Positions 1 through 7,418 of a DNA stretch of 39,417 bases are shown here, in pieces. The stretch is from an uncultured Phascolarctobacterium sp. (GTDB lineage: Bacteria > Bacillota > Negativicutes > Acidaminococcales > Acidaminococcaceae). Each line of letters opens with the position of its first letter. Within the stretch, counting starts at the first letter, position 1. Location: assembly GCF_900770955.1 (NCBI RefSeq), contig NZ_CAAGLX010000019.1, positions 1 to 39,417 of the forward strand. Reading direction: 5' to 3'. The translations under genes and the position numbers were made by a program. The notes beneath the pieces are model-generated. The model ran no database searches and was not told the origin of the DNA. It was given only the letters and a program-made list of their open reading frames with translations.

Positions 1-987
1 GTCGCGCTGCTGCTGCATATCAACTTCACCTTCAATGACTTCCACATACCGGCATAAGCAATGCGGATGTACCGGCAAAGGCGGCAGCTTATCCTTGGGA
101 TATATACCTGCACCTAAGCCATACATATCAGCTTTGGCGTACATGTCGCAGATGTCAAAAACAGGGTGACGGCTGCTTAATTTGAATTTCACAGCCACAA
201 TATCAGTGTCTTTTTTCATCTTAGCTATAAAGCCGTCAGCCCATGCCCTCGCCATCTCGGTTCGGGTGATGCGTTCGGCAACATAGCGGGATTTTTCGTT
301 GATAGCGACTTCCACGGCCTTTTCAATAGCCTTTTCATTGCCTTTTTGCACAGCTTCCATCAATTCATTGTAGGCTGCCTGCAGCGCCTTGTTGGGAGCA
401 CCATTTCTGCCCAGACGATTGATTTTGTCAATGGCCTGCCTTTGCTCAGCCAATGCCTGCAGGTCGTTGCCTGTAGCCAGCCTTACCTTCTGCAGATATT
501 TCGGCAGGTCCTGCCTGCTGATAATATCCTTGCCGCCGTTATATACGTTCTGGCTATCATCACCATAACCGTCATACAACGCTCTTGCAGCCTCAGTCCA
601 GGTCTTGTTCCGGCGCATCTGTTCCTGCAGGGTGCTTACAATAGCACCGCGCATCTTCACGCCTACGCCATGCAGTTTTTCAGACAGCGTCATGCCGCTT
701 TCATCCCATTTACCGGCCAGCTGCTCGCCCATCAGCTTGACCTGCGCTTTAGTTAACACGCTTGGAACAATGCCATAGGCGTAAGCAGCTGCTTCTACAA
801 GCGCAGGCTGCAGCTCCGGCAGCGTAGACAGATTAGGATAGCGCTGCTGTATTTTAGTAATGGCAGCTTCTGTTTTTACGCCCTTAGCCAAAAGCCTCAT
901 CAGATACTTGACTGCTTTTTTAGCATCCCTGCGCCAGCTTTCATTCAGTTTATTAATCAGCTGCGCCAGTCTGTCCGTCTTCGCCAT
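1..987 (-). CDS. Phage head morphogenesis protein, SPP1 gp7 / Mu gpF-like (3' part cut by window edge)
   Basis: Minor head protein expected to sit inside the procapsid near the portal. I translated 329 codons from an ATG at 987 that run open off the window's left edge, so the protein is incomplete at its C-terminus. It starts MAKTDRLAQLINKLNESW. The diagnostic region is near the visible end: an NEKSRYVAERITRTEMARA segment followed about 50 residues later by LPVHPHCLCR, the HPxCxC-type signature of the gp7/gpF family. The ATG lies inside the last codons of the portal gene (35 bp overlap), the usual translational coupling of portal and gp7 genes. Family call is from motif and position. Confidence 0.85.
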   Translation of the reverse strand, partial: MAKTDRLAQLINKLNESWRRDAKKAVKYLMRLLAKGVKTEAAITKIQQRYPNLSTLPELQPALVEAAAYAYGIVPSVLTKAQVKLMGEQLAGKWDESGMTLSEKLHGVGVKMRGAIVSTLQEQMRRNKTWTEAARALYDGYGDDSQNVYNGGKDIISRQDLPKYLQKVRLATGNDLQALAEQRQAIDKINRLGRNGAPNKALQAAYNELMEAVQKGNEKAIEKAVEVAINEKSRYVAERITRTEMARAWADGFIAKMKKDTDIVAVKFKLSSRHPVFDICDMYAKADMYGLGAGIYPKDKLPPLPVHPHCLCRYVEVIEGEVDMQQQRD

Positions 988-2329
988 CATCGCCACCGCC
1001 ATTATTACCAAAAGCATGGCTATAATCCAGCTTTTCCTGCTCCAAGTGCTCTTCGTAGGTCTTCACCAATGCGTCAAAGTCATCAGCCTTAAGCTCCGGC
1101 AGATAGCTGGTAAGCACGCGTTTGAACACTTCCATGTTAAATTCATCGCCAAAGTTCAAGCCTTTAGCAATCTCAGCGTTTGCAAGCTCCTGTTCTACCT
1201 CGCTGATTTTGAAATCGTTGGGGTAGTTCACACTGTATTCCAGCTGCACGCCAGTCCATACACTGAACAGCCTTGCCAGCTTGCTTTCCGCTGCTTCCAC
1301 GAGGTCTGCGAAATCAGATAAAATCTGATTGGTTGCTTCGTAATCCCATGCCTTAGCCTGTCCGCTCTGCTGCTTGCTGGAGCCTGTTACGTTGACCACA
1401 ACGGCCATACGATAAATCTCCTGCTGCAGTGTAGCAATCTGCGCCGCCAACACAGTTGCAGGACCGTCGGGCGGAGCGATGAACGCAGGTGCGTGGCTGC
1501 TCTCTGGAGGATATCCCAAAGCATTATTGGTGCCAATGGTGATACTGTCCGGGTCGCTCGAAGGGTAGCACAGAATGCTGAAGGTCTGATTGACCAAGAT
1601 GTCAGCCAACCAGCTGCACATATTGTATATAGCAAGGTTCGTCTTAGCTACGCTGAGGAACTCACTGGGCGGGAAAGGATTGTGACTATTCCTCACTTTG
1701 CTCACCAGAGGAATAACCGGCACGCCGCCAAGATTCCAGGTACCGCTGTGCTTGCCCTTGCTGTCGATAAGCTCCCAGCCTTCTGCCGTCAGCGTGCGTG
1801 TCGCCATTGTATTTTCCTGGTATGCATCAGGCTCTACGAAAACGAACTTCGTGATTCGTCCCAGCTTATCCTGGCAAATTTCTTTTACGGCGTTGAGGTT
1901 AACCACAAAAGCATAAGGCAGATTATTGCGGTTCGCTTCCAGGTCTGCCACGCGCATGTCCTCAGTATCACCTTGCGCCTTATCCATAACGATATAAGCG
2001 ACTCCCTGCAACTTCGCACTGCAGGCAGCCTGCTTCATAAGGTTCTGGATGCTGGTGCCCAAGAAGTCAACATCCTTGCTGAAGGTTTCCCACAGCTCCG
2101 AGCCGGCACCGCTCCAGTCACGCACAGCCAATGTTTTGAAGATTGGCGATACATGAGCATTGACGCAGGGTGCAAGATAATTAAGGTAATACGCCAGCTC
2201 ACGCCTCATGTCGTACTTTCTTGCATCCTCGCGTGGGTGCTGTGTCAGATAGCTGCCGTCAAGAAACCCGCCGCAACCTTCATAGCCATCTTCCAGCATT
2301 TTGTATAGTCCATGTTTATCATTACGCAT
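953..2329 (-). CDS. Phage portal protein
   Basis: Probable dodecameric portal through which DNA enters and leaves the capsid. The 458-residue product begins MRNDKHGLYKMLEDGYEG. An AGAGGTGAG ribosome site four bases before the ATG at 2329 decides this start over an in-frame extension into the terminase gene. I see no short signature motif. The call rests on length (portal proteins are usually 400-550 residues), the acidic Gly/Asp-rich C-terminal tail (GNNGGGDDGEDGQ), and the position exactly between the large terminase and a gp7-type head gene. It resembles the SPP1 gp6/DUF4055 type of portal, but the subfamily is inference. Confidence 0.8.
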   Translation of the reverse strand: MRNDKHGLYKMLEDGYEGCGGFLDGSYLTQHPREDARKYDMRRELAYYLNYLAPCVNAHVSPIFKTLAVRDWSGAGSELWETFSKDVDFLGTSIQNLMKQAACSAKLQGVAYIVMDKAQGDTEDMRVADLEANRNNLPYAFVVNLNAVKEICQDKLGRITKFVFVEPDAYQENTMATRTLTAEGWELIDSKGKHSGTWNLGGVPVIPLVSKVRNSHNPFPPSEFLSVAKTNLAIYNMCSWLADILVNQTFSILCYPSSDPDSITIGTNNALGYPPESSHAPAFIAPPDGPATVLAAQIATLQQEIYRMAVVVNVTGSSKQQSGQAKAWDYEATNQILSDFADLVEAAESKLARLFSVWTGVQLEYSVNYPNDFKISEVEQELANAEIAKGLNFGDEFNMEVFKRVLTSYLPELKADDFDALVKTYEEHLEQEKLDYSHAFGNNGGGDDGEDGQTGAAD

Positions 2330-2342
2330 TTTCTCACCTCTC

Positions 2343-3725
2343 TTAATAATTGACGCGCATCGGTTTAGGCCTTGCCACCTCCACAATATCCTCACATACG
2401 CCTGTCAAAGCATCAGGAGCATCATCGTGCGCGTTTTTGCCTTCCTTCTGGTACTTGCTCAGCGCTGCATAAAACTCCGGCCAGCGGTTCTTCCAATCGC
2501 TTGGGAAATAAATATGTTCCATGCACCATGTAGCATTAGACAAAATTCTTGCAGCCTTGTTCTTGTGCTGCGTAAAGGTTTCAATAGTTGTATGGTTATT
2601 ATGCAGCAGCCTCTTCACGTTTCTGGCAAATCCTCGACCGCCGTTGTTGCTTTCAAAGCGTGCCACATTCGTGCTGTTGCGTTCCAGCGCTCTCGCCGTT
2701 GCCGGTTCAGTATCTTCCATGGGTGCCTTTGTGTATAAAACGTCAAGCACATACGCTTCATCCGCAAACGTGCGGCCATAGATAATGCAGCAAAGGTAAT
2801 CGGCGCCGGTATCAGCAGTATCAGTGTAAGCGCGAATCTGCTTGAAGGCAGGAAGTGCGCCATCGTATGTTTTGAATTTCGTGTACAGCCTGCCTTTGAT
2901 GTCAATCGGCTCCTGCTGGTAGTTGGCGCTCCAAATATCAAGCCCCATAAGCTGCTTCTTTTCCATGCAGCTTTCAGCGTCCAGCACGCCATCACAAAGC
3001 ATACTGCCGTCATCCTGCACCGCTTTCATGTTGATATGCACGATTTTATCTTTAGGGTAGTATTCCAGCACCTTGCCTGCCAAATCATCACTAGCCCAGC
3101 GCGTCATTATGACAATGATTTTATAATTGCCCTCGCCGCGCGACAGCATAGTATTGGTGAACCAGTCCCAATGCTTTTCCTTGACATTTTCGTTATAGGC
3201 TTCTTCCGCATTCTTGATTAAATCGTCTATGATCATCAGCCTGCAGCCAAAGCCTGTCGCTGTGCCTGTTGGCGATGTAGCAAGGTAACTTGTCTGCTGT
3301 CCTTCAAGGCTCCACAGGTTCATAGCGCCGTCGCCACGCTTAATTTTGGTGGCGGGAAACACATCACTATAGACCGGCTTATAAACATTCGCCTTGGCCT
3401 CACTGATGCTGTCACGCACGTTCTTACTGAAGCGCGTCGACAGGGTTTCATTATAAGAGCCAATCATAACCTGCAGGGTATTGTCTCTGCCCAGCGCCCA
3501 TTCCACGAAGTTGCTGGCCGTGTAGCTCTTGCCGTGACGCGGAGGCATGTTCAGTACAAGTATCTTCTTGTCTGAGGTCAGGAACCATTGCAAGGTATCG
3601 CACAGCTCCTGCAGGTACTTTCTGTCGCTCCGGTAGAAGTCCGGGTTCTTCAGTTGGGCGTAAAAAAAGAACCTGCGTCTTGCAAGTTCTATCTTTGCTC
3701 CCAATGTTATCAGCTGCTTATCCAT
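2343..3725 (-). CDS. terL: Terminase large subunit (TerL)
   Basis: ATP-driven DNA packaging motor and headful nuclease of the prophage. The 460-residue protein has the expected two-domain plan. The N-terminal ATPase carries a Walker A PPRHGKS at 61-67, a Walker B LMIIDD at 163-168 and an MTRW coupling-type motif near 207-210. The C-terminal RNase H-fold nuclease carries acidic residues in DTADTGAD (302-309), FESNNGG (357-363) and HDDAPDAL (433-440). All key residues look intact, so the motor should be functional. The start overlaps the TerS stop by 8 bp and the stop lies 13 bp before the portal start, so the packaging genes form one coupled operon. Confidence 0.95.
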   Translation of the reverse strand: MDKQLITLGAKIELARRRFFFYAQLKNPDFYRSDRKYLQELCDTLQWFLTSDKKILVLNMPPRHGKSYTASNFVEWALGRDNTLQVMIGSYNETLSTRFSKNVRDSISEAKANVYKPVYSDVFPATKIKRGDGAMNLWSLEGQQTSYLATSPTGTATGFGCRLMIIDDLIKNAEEAYNENVKEKHWDWFTNTMLSRGEGNYKIIVIMTRWASDDLAGKVLEYYPKDKIVHINMKAVQDDGSMLCDGVLDAESCMEKKQLMGLDIWSANYQQEPIDIKGRLYTKFKTYDGALPAFKQIRAYTDTADTGADYLCCIIYGRTFADEAYVLDVLYTKAPMEDTEPATARALERNSTNVARFESNNGGRGFARNVKRLLHNNHTTIETFTQHKNKAARILSNATWCMEHIYFPSDWKNRWPEFYAALSKYQKEGKNAHDDAPDALTGVCEDIVEVARPKPMRVNY

Positions 3726-4059
3726 CCATACCAGCCAGCTTTTTCAGTTCTGCATCCGTCAGCCCTGCAAACGGATTGGCAAGCTCACCGGAGATTTCCA
3801 CGTTTTCTTTAGGCTTCAAGCCTACAGTATCACGATAAATCTCAAAAGCCTTGATGTTGCCACGCTTAGCCTTCAGCTTCAGCGCGTCCAGCATCTCCTT
3901 GCGCTCATCGTCGGTCGTGAAGTCAGCGTCCAGCTCGCGGAACGACTTCAAGCGGCGGCGTGCTTCACCTGATGCCTGACCACCTTTTCTCCCTCGTTCT
4001 CTTGCTTCGCTCTTGCTTCTTACCGGTTTTAAATTATCCAGTTGTTTCTTTGTAGGCAT
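3718..4059 (-). CDS. terS: Terminase small subunit
   Basis: DNA-recognition subunit expected to choose the pac or cos site and feed DNA to TerL. The 113-residue product is strongly basic at its N-terminus (KPVRSKSEARERGRKGGQA), resembling the KGG-type N-termini of many Firmicute phage small terminases. A central helical segment with DDERKEMLDALKLKAKRG is followed by a short acidic tail. It overlaps TerL by 8 bp downstream and the metallopeptidase gene by 26 bp upstream. Family assignment is mainly by position directly before TerL and by composition. Confidence 0.8.
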   Translation of the reverse strand: MPTKKQLDNLKPVRSKSEARERGRKGGQASGEARRRLKSFRELDADFTTDDERKEMLDALKLKAKRGNIKAFEIYRDTVGLKPKENVEISGELANPFAGLTDAELKKLAGMDG

Positions 4060-4447
4060 TCATCTCACACCACCTTAATCCCACATCATCAATAATATCC
4101 CAAAATTCTTCCACATCATGCGGCACAACATAGAAGCCTGTTTCGTCCTTCTCAAAGTCAATGCCAACATGATGCAGCTCATGCCTTAATAATGTTTCTA
4201 GCTGCTTTTCGCTAAATCCAATTACATTCGGCTCATAGACCACAATAAAAAAATCATAGGGACAGCACCAGCTGTAGCGGTCACTCACCAAGTTGCAGTC
4301 AGCAAATACCGTCCGCTTATTGCGCTTCTTCTCTTCCAGGCTGGATAAGTAGGCTATTTTCACTTTAGCAGCCTTTATATCCGCAAACTCCGGCAAAGTT
4401 CGTATCAGCTTATTTGCTATTAACCTATACTTTTTACTGTGCTCCAT
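4034..4447 (-). CDS. Putative phage zinc metallopeptidase (HELHH)
   Basis: A 137-residue cytoplasmic protein with an HELHH zinc-protease motif (RHELHHVGIDF, about 89-99) followed by HDVEEF about 20 residues later, which can supply the third ligand. This fits the phage 'putative metallopeptidase' family often encoded next to small terminase genes. The substrate is not known for the family. It may process a structural or host protein, but that is inference. It is the first gene after the structured leader and tRNA-Tyr and overlaps terS by 26 bp, so it is co-expressed with the packaging genes. Confidence 0.75.
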   Translation of the reverse strand: MEHSKKYRLIANKLIRTLPEFADIKAAKVKIAYLSSLEEKKRNKRTVFADCNLVSDRYSWCCPYDFFIVVYEPNVIGFSEKQLETLLRHELHHVGIDFEKDETGFYVVPHDVEEFWDIIDDVGLRWCEMNAYKETTG

Positions 4448-4470
4448 GATATACCTCTAATTTCTTCTAC

Positions 4471-4614
4471 CCTTGCCGGACGCGCCGCATTGGCGTGCGG
4501 TAGTCCATGCGTCCGGAAAAGAAGGTGGTCTGTTCCGGCGTGGCAAAACTCTGCAAAAAACCACGCCCGGCAAAGGCAGAAAATATATAAGGGCAGTTAC
4601 CGCAGCTTCTGCCC
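4471..4614 (-). ncRNA. Highly structured leader or candidate phage ncRNA
   Basis: No convincing gene is seen between the metallopeptidase start and tRNA-Tyr, but the stretch is packed with inverted repeats. CCGGACGC (4476-4483) pairs with GCGTCCGG (4509-4516) and encloses CCGCA/TGCGG (4485-4489 with 4496-4500). CCGGCGTGG (4535-4543) pairs with CCACGCCCGG (4561-4570). GGGCAG (4591-4596) pairs with CTGCCC (4609-4614). In addition CCTTGCCGG (4471-4479) can pair with CCGGCAAAGG (4567-4576), which would compete with both of the first two hairpins. The strand is inferred from the surrounding transcription. It could be a 5' leader with alternative folds, a tRNA-processing spacer or an independent RNA. 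Confidence 0.45.
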
Positions 4615-4651
4615 CTCACTACTTCGCCCGCAGGCTTTTCGTTATTCTTAT

Positions 4652-4738
4652 TGGTGCGTAGGGCTGGAATTGCACCAGCGTTGTATCTTACGTCACGGAT
4701 TTACAGTCCGCTGCCTTCGCTACTCGGCTCACCTACGC
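4652..4738 (-). tRNA. Prophage tRNA-Tyr (GTA), CCA encoded
   Basis: Class II tRNA folded by eye. The acceptor stem GCGTAGG/CCTACGC is fully paired. There is a D-arm region GCCGAGTAGCGAAGGC, an anticodon stem GCGGA/TCCGT with loop CTGTAAA giving anticodon GTA, a long variable arm, a T stem GCTGG/CCAGC with the unusual loop TGCAATT, then discriminator A and an encoded CCA. It sits inside the late region between an envelope protein gene and the packaging operon, so it is phage cargo rather than the attachment tRNA. The T-loop departs from the canonical TTCGAAT, so charging efficiency is uncertain. Confidence 0.85.
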
Positions 4739-4863
4739 ATATAAAAGCAGGGGGTAAAGGAATTCTTGACGCCAGCTATGCTGCGCTGCGAATATTTGCA
4801 ATGTCCTATTCGCAACTTGCATCTACTCCCATTCGGGAACCTTGCCCCTGCACCCGGGTATCT
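4739..4863. other. Intergenic region with hairpin, no clear gene
   Basis: A 125-bp gap between tRNA-Tyr and the anchored envelope protein gene. On the - strand TGCGAATA and TATTCGCA form a perfect 8-bp hairpin with a 12-base loop (about 4785-4814), and a smaller TCCC/GGGA hairpin lies upstream. A 29-codon open frame here (4733-4822) runs into the tRNA and is not believed. The hairpin may be part of the tRNA transcript leader. Confidence 0.35.
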
Positions 4864-5397
4864 TTAAAATCTTACCATAACGCCACCCATGACATTATCA
4901 GCTCTGCCGGCTACCCAACCGCCAACATTGCCTTTCATCGGGAAGCTGATAACTCCCACAGCACCATCTTTAGAAACACCGGCACCAATGCCCCAATGCC
5001 GCGTTTTATCAACTGCCGGTATCTTTATATTTAGATCCGTGCTGCTGGTCTGCGTCAACGTCAGTTTATTCTTATCGAACAGGTACTGTTCATTCTCTGC
5101 TTTAGTTATAGTTAAGGCCTTGTCATTGACCTTAATATTCAACACAGGCTTATTGAGCTTCACGTCAATGTCTGTTTTCTCCGGTTCGCTTTTAGTGCTG
5201 CCGTCATCCGCCTTATAGATTACAGTTTCTTTAGGCACATAAGCGATTTCCGTTTTTGCCTTGTCCCGGTATTCGACCTGGGTAACTACTTTTGTGTCAG
5301 CCGCAGGGCAGGTATGCAGCACTCCGCGCAGAACGAAACCACCGGCAAAAGCAAGCGCAGCAGCTATTGTTAAAAATATTTTATTTTTGCTTATCAC
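4864..5397 (-). CDS. Membrane-anchored phage protein of unknown function
   Basis: A 177-residue product if started at the GTG at 5397, which has an AAGGGAG site 8 bases upstream. The in-frame ATG at 5442 has no well-placed site. The N-terminus is a signal anchor (KIFLTIAAALAFAGGFVL). A Cys follows in LHTCPAA, a poor lipobox. The remaining exported part is Lys/Asp/Thr-rich with alternating polar and hydrophobic residues. It ends in a glycine-rich beta-like segment closing with VMVRF, reminiscent of outer-membrane-directed C-termini. I do not recognise a family. A cell-envelope role in a diderm host (for example spanin-like) is only a guess. Confidence 0.6.
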   Translation of the reverse strand: MISKNKIFLTIAAALAFAGGFVLRGVLHTCPAADTKVVTQVEYRDKAKTEIAYVPKETVIYKADDGSTKSEPEKTDIDVKLNKPVLNIKVNDKALTITKAENEQYLFDKNKLTLTQTSSTDLNIKIPAVDKTRHWGIGAGVSKDGAVGVISFPMKGNVGGWVAGRADNVMGGVMVRF

Positions 5398-5492
5398 TGT
5401 GCCATCTCCCTTACAAATGCATAGTAAAAGCCCCACCGCCATTACAGCAGCAGGGCCTTGCTCCCTTGCGTCTCTTGTTTTCTTCTCCGCTT

Positions 5493-5524
5493 ATTATAAT
5501 TATATCATCAGCGGATACTGTCAA
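5493..5524 (-). promoter_or_regulatory. Candidate late-region promoter
   Basis: A consensus -35 TTGACA (5519-5524) faces two overlapping TATAAT boxes (5499-5504 with a 14-base spacer, 5493-5498 with a 20-base spacer). Neither spacing is ideal, which is the pattern expected if an activator is needed. The ArpU-like regulator gene lies just upstream. Confidence 0.5.
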
Positions 5525-5545
5525 ACAATGTCACAACATATATTT

Positions 5546-5728
5546 TTACATTTTTTTATTCCATCTCTGAGCTATTTCAAGGAAAAATTCTCCGTCCCTC
5601 GCCAGCTCAAATCTTTTACAGCATGAGCAGTAAATACCTAAAACGCCTTGTTTATTAAATGCACATCTAGGCTGCATTCCACAGCAATCATTGATTTTCA
5701 GGTTCAGTTTCTTTCTTTTCTTCTTCAT
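5546..5728 (-). CDS. Small zinc-ribbon protein, Lar (restriction alleviation)-like
   Basis: A 60-residue product starting MKKKRKKLNLKIND. Paired cysteines (CCG near 15-17 and CSCC near 34-37) and the closing IAQRWNKK fit the Lar-type phage zinc ribbons, whose members end in an (A/I)xxWN motif. Lar proteins of lambdoid phages moderate type I restriction of incoming DNA. Whether this distant relative does so is unknown. The ATG at 5728 is preferred over the longer frame because of its spacing from AAAGG and the basic N-terminus. It overlaps the end of the ArpU-like gene by 41 bp. Confidence 0.5.
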   Translation of the reverse strand: MKKKRKKLNLKINDCCGMQPRCAFNKQGVLGIYCSCCKRFELARDGEFFLEIAQRWNKKM

Positions 5729-6128
5729 CCTGCGCCAGCCTTTCCAAAATAGCTGCATGGCGACGGTGTACGCTGCGCCAGTTGATATCCATACGTACAG
5801 CTACTTCTTCCCATGTGTAATTACTGAAATAATACATTCTCAGCATCATCTGGTCTTCTGCCGGCAGCGGTTCAATCGCCTTTTCAATATCCAGCTGCAG
5901 GCCTACCAGCTCGCCAAACTTTTCATAATACAAACTACGCAATTTATCGGCCTTGGCAATGGCATCGGTTACATTGTCACGCCCGCTATTGCCTCCGCCG
6001 GGCATTCCGGTTAACTGCGAAATTCTTGGCGAAGTCATCATGCTCGTCAGCTCGTTTACCTGGTCCTGCAAATCCATTAACTCCAATTTCAGGTGCTTGC
6101 ATTTACGCAGATCATATTTCGTTATCAA
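5688..6128 (-). CDS. ArpU/DUF1492-like late transcription regulator (sigma-70 region 4 fold)
   Basis: A 146-residue protein read from a TTG at 6128 with AGGAGG 8 bases upstream. The N-terminal half is helical (KLELMDLQDQVNEL, then an ISQLTGMPGGG segment typical of DUF1492). The C-terminal half is a helix-turn-helix like sigma-70 region 4: DQMMLRMYYFSNYTWEEVA followed by WRSVHRRHAAILERL. This family controls late genes in many Firmicute phages, and here the next promoter downstream drives the late block. It overlaps the Lar-like gene and sits 13 bp after DUF1064. Confidence 0.75.
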   Translation of the reverse strand: MITKYDLRKCKHLKLELMDLQDQVNELTSMMTSPRISQLTGMPGGGNSGRDNVTDAIAKADKLRSLYYEKFGELVGLQLDIEKAIEPLPAEDQMMLRMYYFSNYTWEEVAVRMDINWRSVHRRHAAILERLAQDEEEKKETEPENQ

Positions 6129-6141
6129 GTTTTCACCCTCC

Positions 6142-6468
6142 TCAAACTTCTTCAAAAATCATATCAGGATACTTATACAAAAGCATTTTCCGCTTCAGCA
6201 GATAGTCCTTTGTTCTAAAGCCCTTAGTGTCGACCACTACTGTACGCCCATCTTTATACTTGATGACAAAATCAGCAATATACTTGATTGCTCTTTCGGT
6301 TTTACCGGAATGTCTGAATTTAGGCTGTAGCTCGAACGTTACCTGACGTTCAAAATCTATAACCTCGCCTGCCATGCGCAGTATTTTCAGTTCGCAGTAG
6401 TAATTTTTCTCTTTGATGCTGTCAAAGATGATGCCATCACATTCAACTTTTTTGTTACGGTATTTCAT
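6142..6468 (-). CDS. DUF1064 protein, predicted PD-(D/E)XK phage endonuclease
   Basis: A 108-residue protein beginning MKYRNKKVECDGIIFDSIKE. The DUF1064 family is predicted to have a restriction-endonuclease/Holliday-junction-resolvase-like fold. The core is visible as YIADFVIKYKDG followed by VVVDTKGFRTKDY (about 64-88), giving an acidic residue and a DxK. In phages it sits with replication and recombination genes, as here. The ATG overlaps the previous stop (ATGA), so translation is coupled. The exact DNA substrate is unknown. Confidence 0.7.
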   Translation of the reverse strand: MKYRNKKVECDGIIFDSIKEKNYYCELKILRMAGEVIDFERQVTFELQPKFRHSGKTERAIKYIADFVIKYKDGRTVVVDTKGFRTKDYLLKRKMLLYKYPDMIFEEV

Positions 6469-6638
6469 TCCTTCTTACGCGCCATTTCCCAATCAGCCAA
6501 CGCGTCCGGCGTGCCAAATTCTTTTAACAGCTCACGTTGGCATTTTTCGCAGTAAACTGGTCGCCCGTTATCGAAAATGCTCGACACAGCCTTTTCTTTA
6601 TCACACCACACACAGATTTCACCTGCGCTAGTTCCCAT
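6465..6638 (-). CDS. Small zinc-ribbon phage protein
   Basis: A 57-residue protein starting MGTSAGEICVWC, with ICVWCDKE and YCEKCQRE forming a two-knuckle zinc ribbon. An upstream in-frame GTG at 6650 is possible, but AGGTGG lies 8 bases before this ATG. It lies between ssb and the DUF1064 gene in the early operon. No specific function is recognised. Confidence 0.6.
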   Translation of the reverse strand: MGTSAGEICVWCDKEKAVSSIFDNGRPVYCEKCQRELLKEFGTPDALADWEMARKKE

Positions 6639-6650
6639 GCTGCACACCAC

Positions 6651-7049
6651 CTAAAACGGAATCTCCTCATCAAACGGCACCATCTGTCCAAAACTTTCCA
6701 TACTCTGCGGTGCTGGCTGTGCAGCAGCCTGCTGCTCCTTACGTTCGATGAATTCAGCATGGTTGACGATTACTTCAGTTACCCAGCGCTTGCTGCCGTC
6801 TTTGCCATCATAGCTGCGGATTTGCAGACGGCCTTCCACCAACAGACGTTGTCCCTTATGCACGTAATTACCAACAGCTTCCGAAGTCTTGCCCCACGCT
6901 ACGCAAGGGATAAAATCCGCTTCACGGCTGCCGTCTTTGGTATAAGGACGGTCAACGGCTAATGTAAACTGAGCAGCACAAGCACCGCTTTGGGTATATC
7001 TTACTTCCGGATCTTTAGTTAAACGGCCAAGTAAAACAATTTTATTCAT
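6651..7049 (-). CDS. ssb: Single-stranded DNA-binding protein
   Basis: Phage-encoded SSB that coats unwound DNA during replication and recombination. The 132-residue product opens with MNKIVLLGRLTKDPEVRYT, the classical OB-fold entry, and continues with FTLAVDRPY, FIPCVAWGKTSEAV and GQRLLVEGRLQ. A Gln/Ala/Pro-rich linker leads to the C-terminal acidic tip DEEIPF, the partner-binding tail of bacterial SSBs. GGGAGGAAG precedes the ATG. Length is a little short of host SSBs (about 145-180), as usual for phage copies. Confidence 0.95.
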   Translation of the reverse strand: MNKIVLLGRLTKDPEVRYTQSGACAAQFTLAVDRPYTKDGSREADFIPCVAWGKTSEAVGNYVHKGQRLLVEGRLQIRSYDGKDGSKRWVTEVIVNHAEFIERKEQQAAAQPAPQSMESFGQMVPFDEEIPF

Positions 7050-7115
7050 ACTTTTCTTCCTCCCAAATATTTAATTGGTCTAAGTCAATTTTTCCAAGAT
7101 TGATTTTCAAATCTC

Positions 7116-7295
7116 TTAATCAAATAATTCTTTTACATCAACGCCTAAAGCATCGGCTATTTTGTACAGCGTAAACAAATGTACATTCCCACTTTTTTCA
7201 ATGTTAATCAGCGTTGGTTTGGTTATTCCAGTCATTTTGCAAAGCTTATATTTGCTTACTCCTAATCTCGTTCGTATTTTCTTAACATTTAACAT
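7116..7295 (-). CDS. Small Cro/CI-type HTH regulator
   Basis: A 59-residue DNA-binding protein, MLNVKKIRTRLGVSKYKL to VDVKELFD, essentially one helix-turn-helix domain: KYKLCKMTGITKPTLINIEK is the HTH and FTLYKIADALGVD closes it. AAGGAG lies 14 bases before the ATG, rather far, so the start is somewhat uncertain. It is divergent from the Cas2-like gene at 7419, and two TAGTAT-based palindromes lie between them, so it probably represses itself and that gene. This looks like a self-contained regulator plus cargo pair inside the early region. Confidence 0.75.
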   Translation of the reverse strand: MLNVKKIRTRLGVSKYKLCKMTGITKPTLINIEKSGNVHLFTLYKIADALGVDVKELFD

Positions 7296-7322
7296 TTGAC
7301 AAGTTACAACTCCTTCATTATA

Positions 7323-7376
7323 ATACTAGGTATAGTATGTTTTACCCACACTGCTCTCTATATTTAGTATATACTT
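7323..7376. promoter_or_regulatory. Divergent control region with two TAGTAT palindromes
   Basis: ATACTA-GGTA-TAGTAT (7323-7338) is a perfect inverted repeat directly behind a - strand TATAAT, and TAGTATATACTt (7365-7376) is a second palindrome with the same half-site on the side of the + strand gene. Their placement between divergent genes fits operators of the small HTH protein. Operator function is inference. Confidence 0.5.
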
Positions 7377-7418
7377 TTCCACACAGAAGTTTGTTTCTTC
7401 ACGAAAGGATGTGATTGC

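Noticed and set aside
1493..2308. Long + strand open frame opposite the portal gene
   Set aside because: Antisense to a well-supported phage gene in a coupled operon, no good ribosome site, and a composition of reversed coding sequence.
4733..4822. 29-codon - strand open frame beginning MQVANRTLQIF
   Set aside because: It runs through the hairpin at 4785-4814 and ends inside the tRNA-Tyr gene, so coding use is unlikely.
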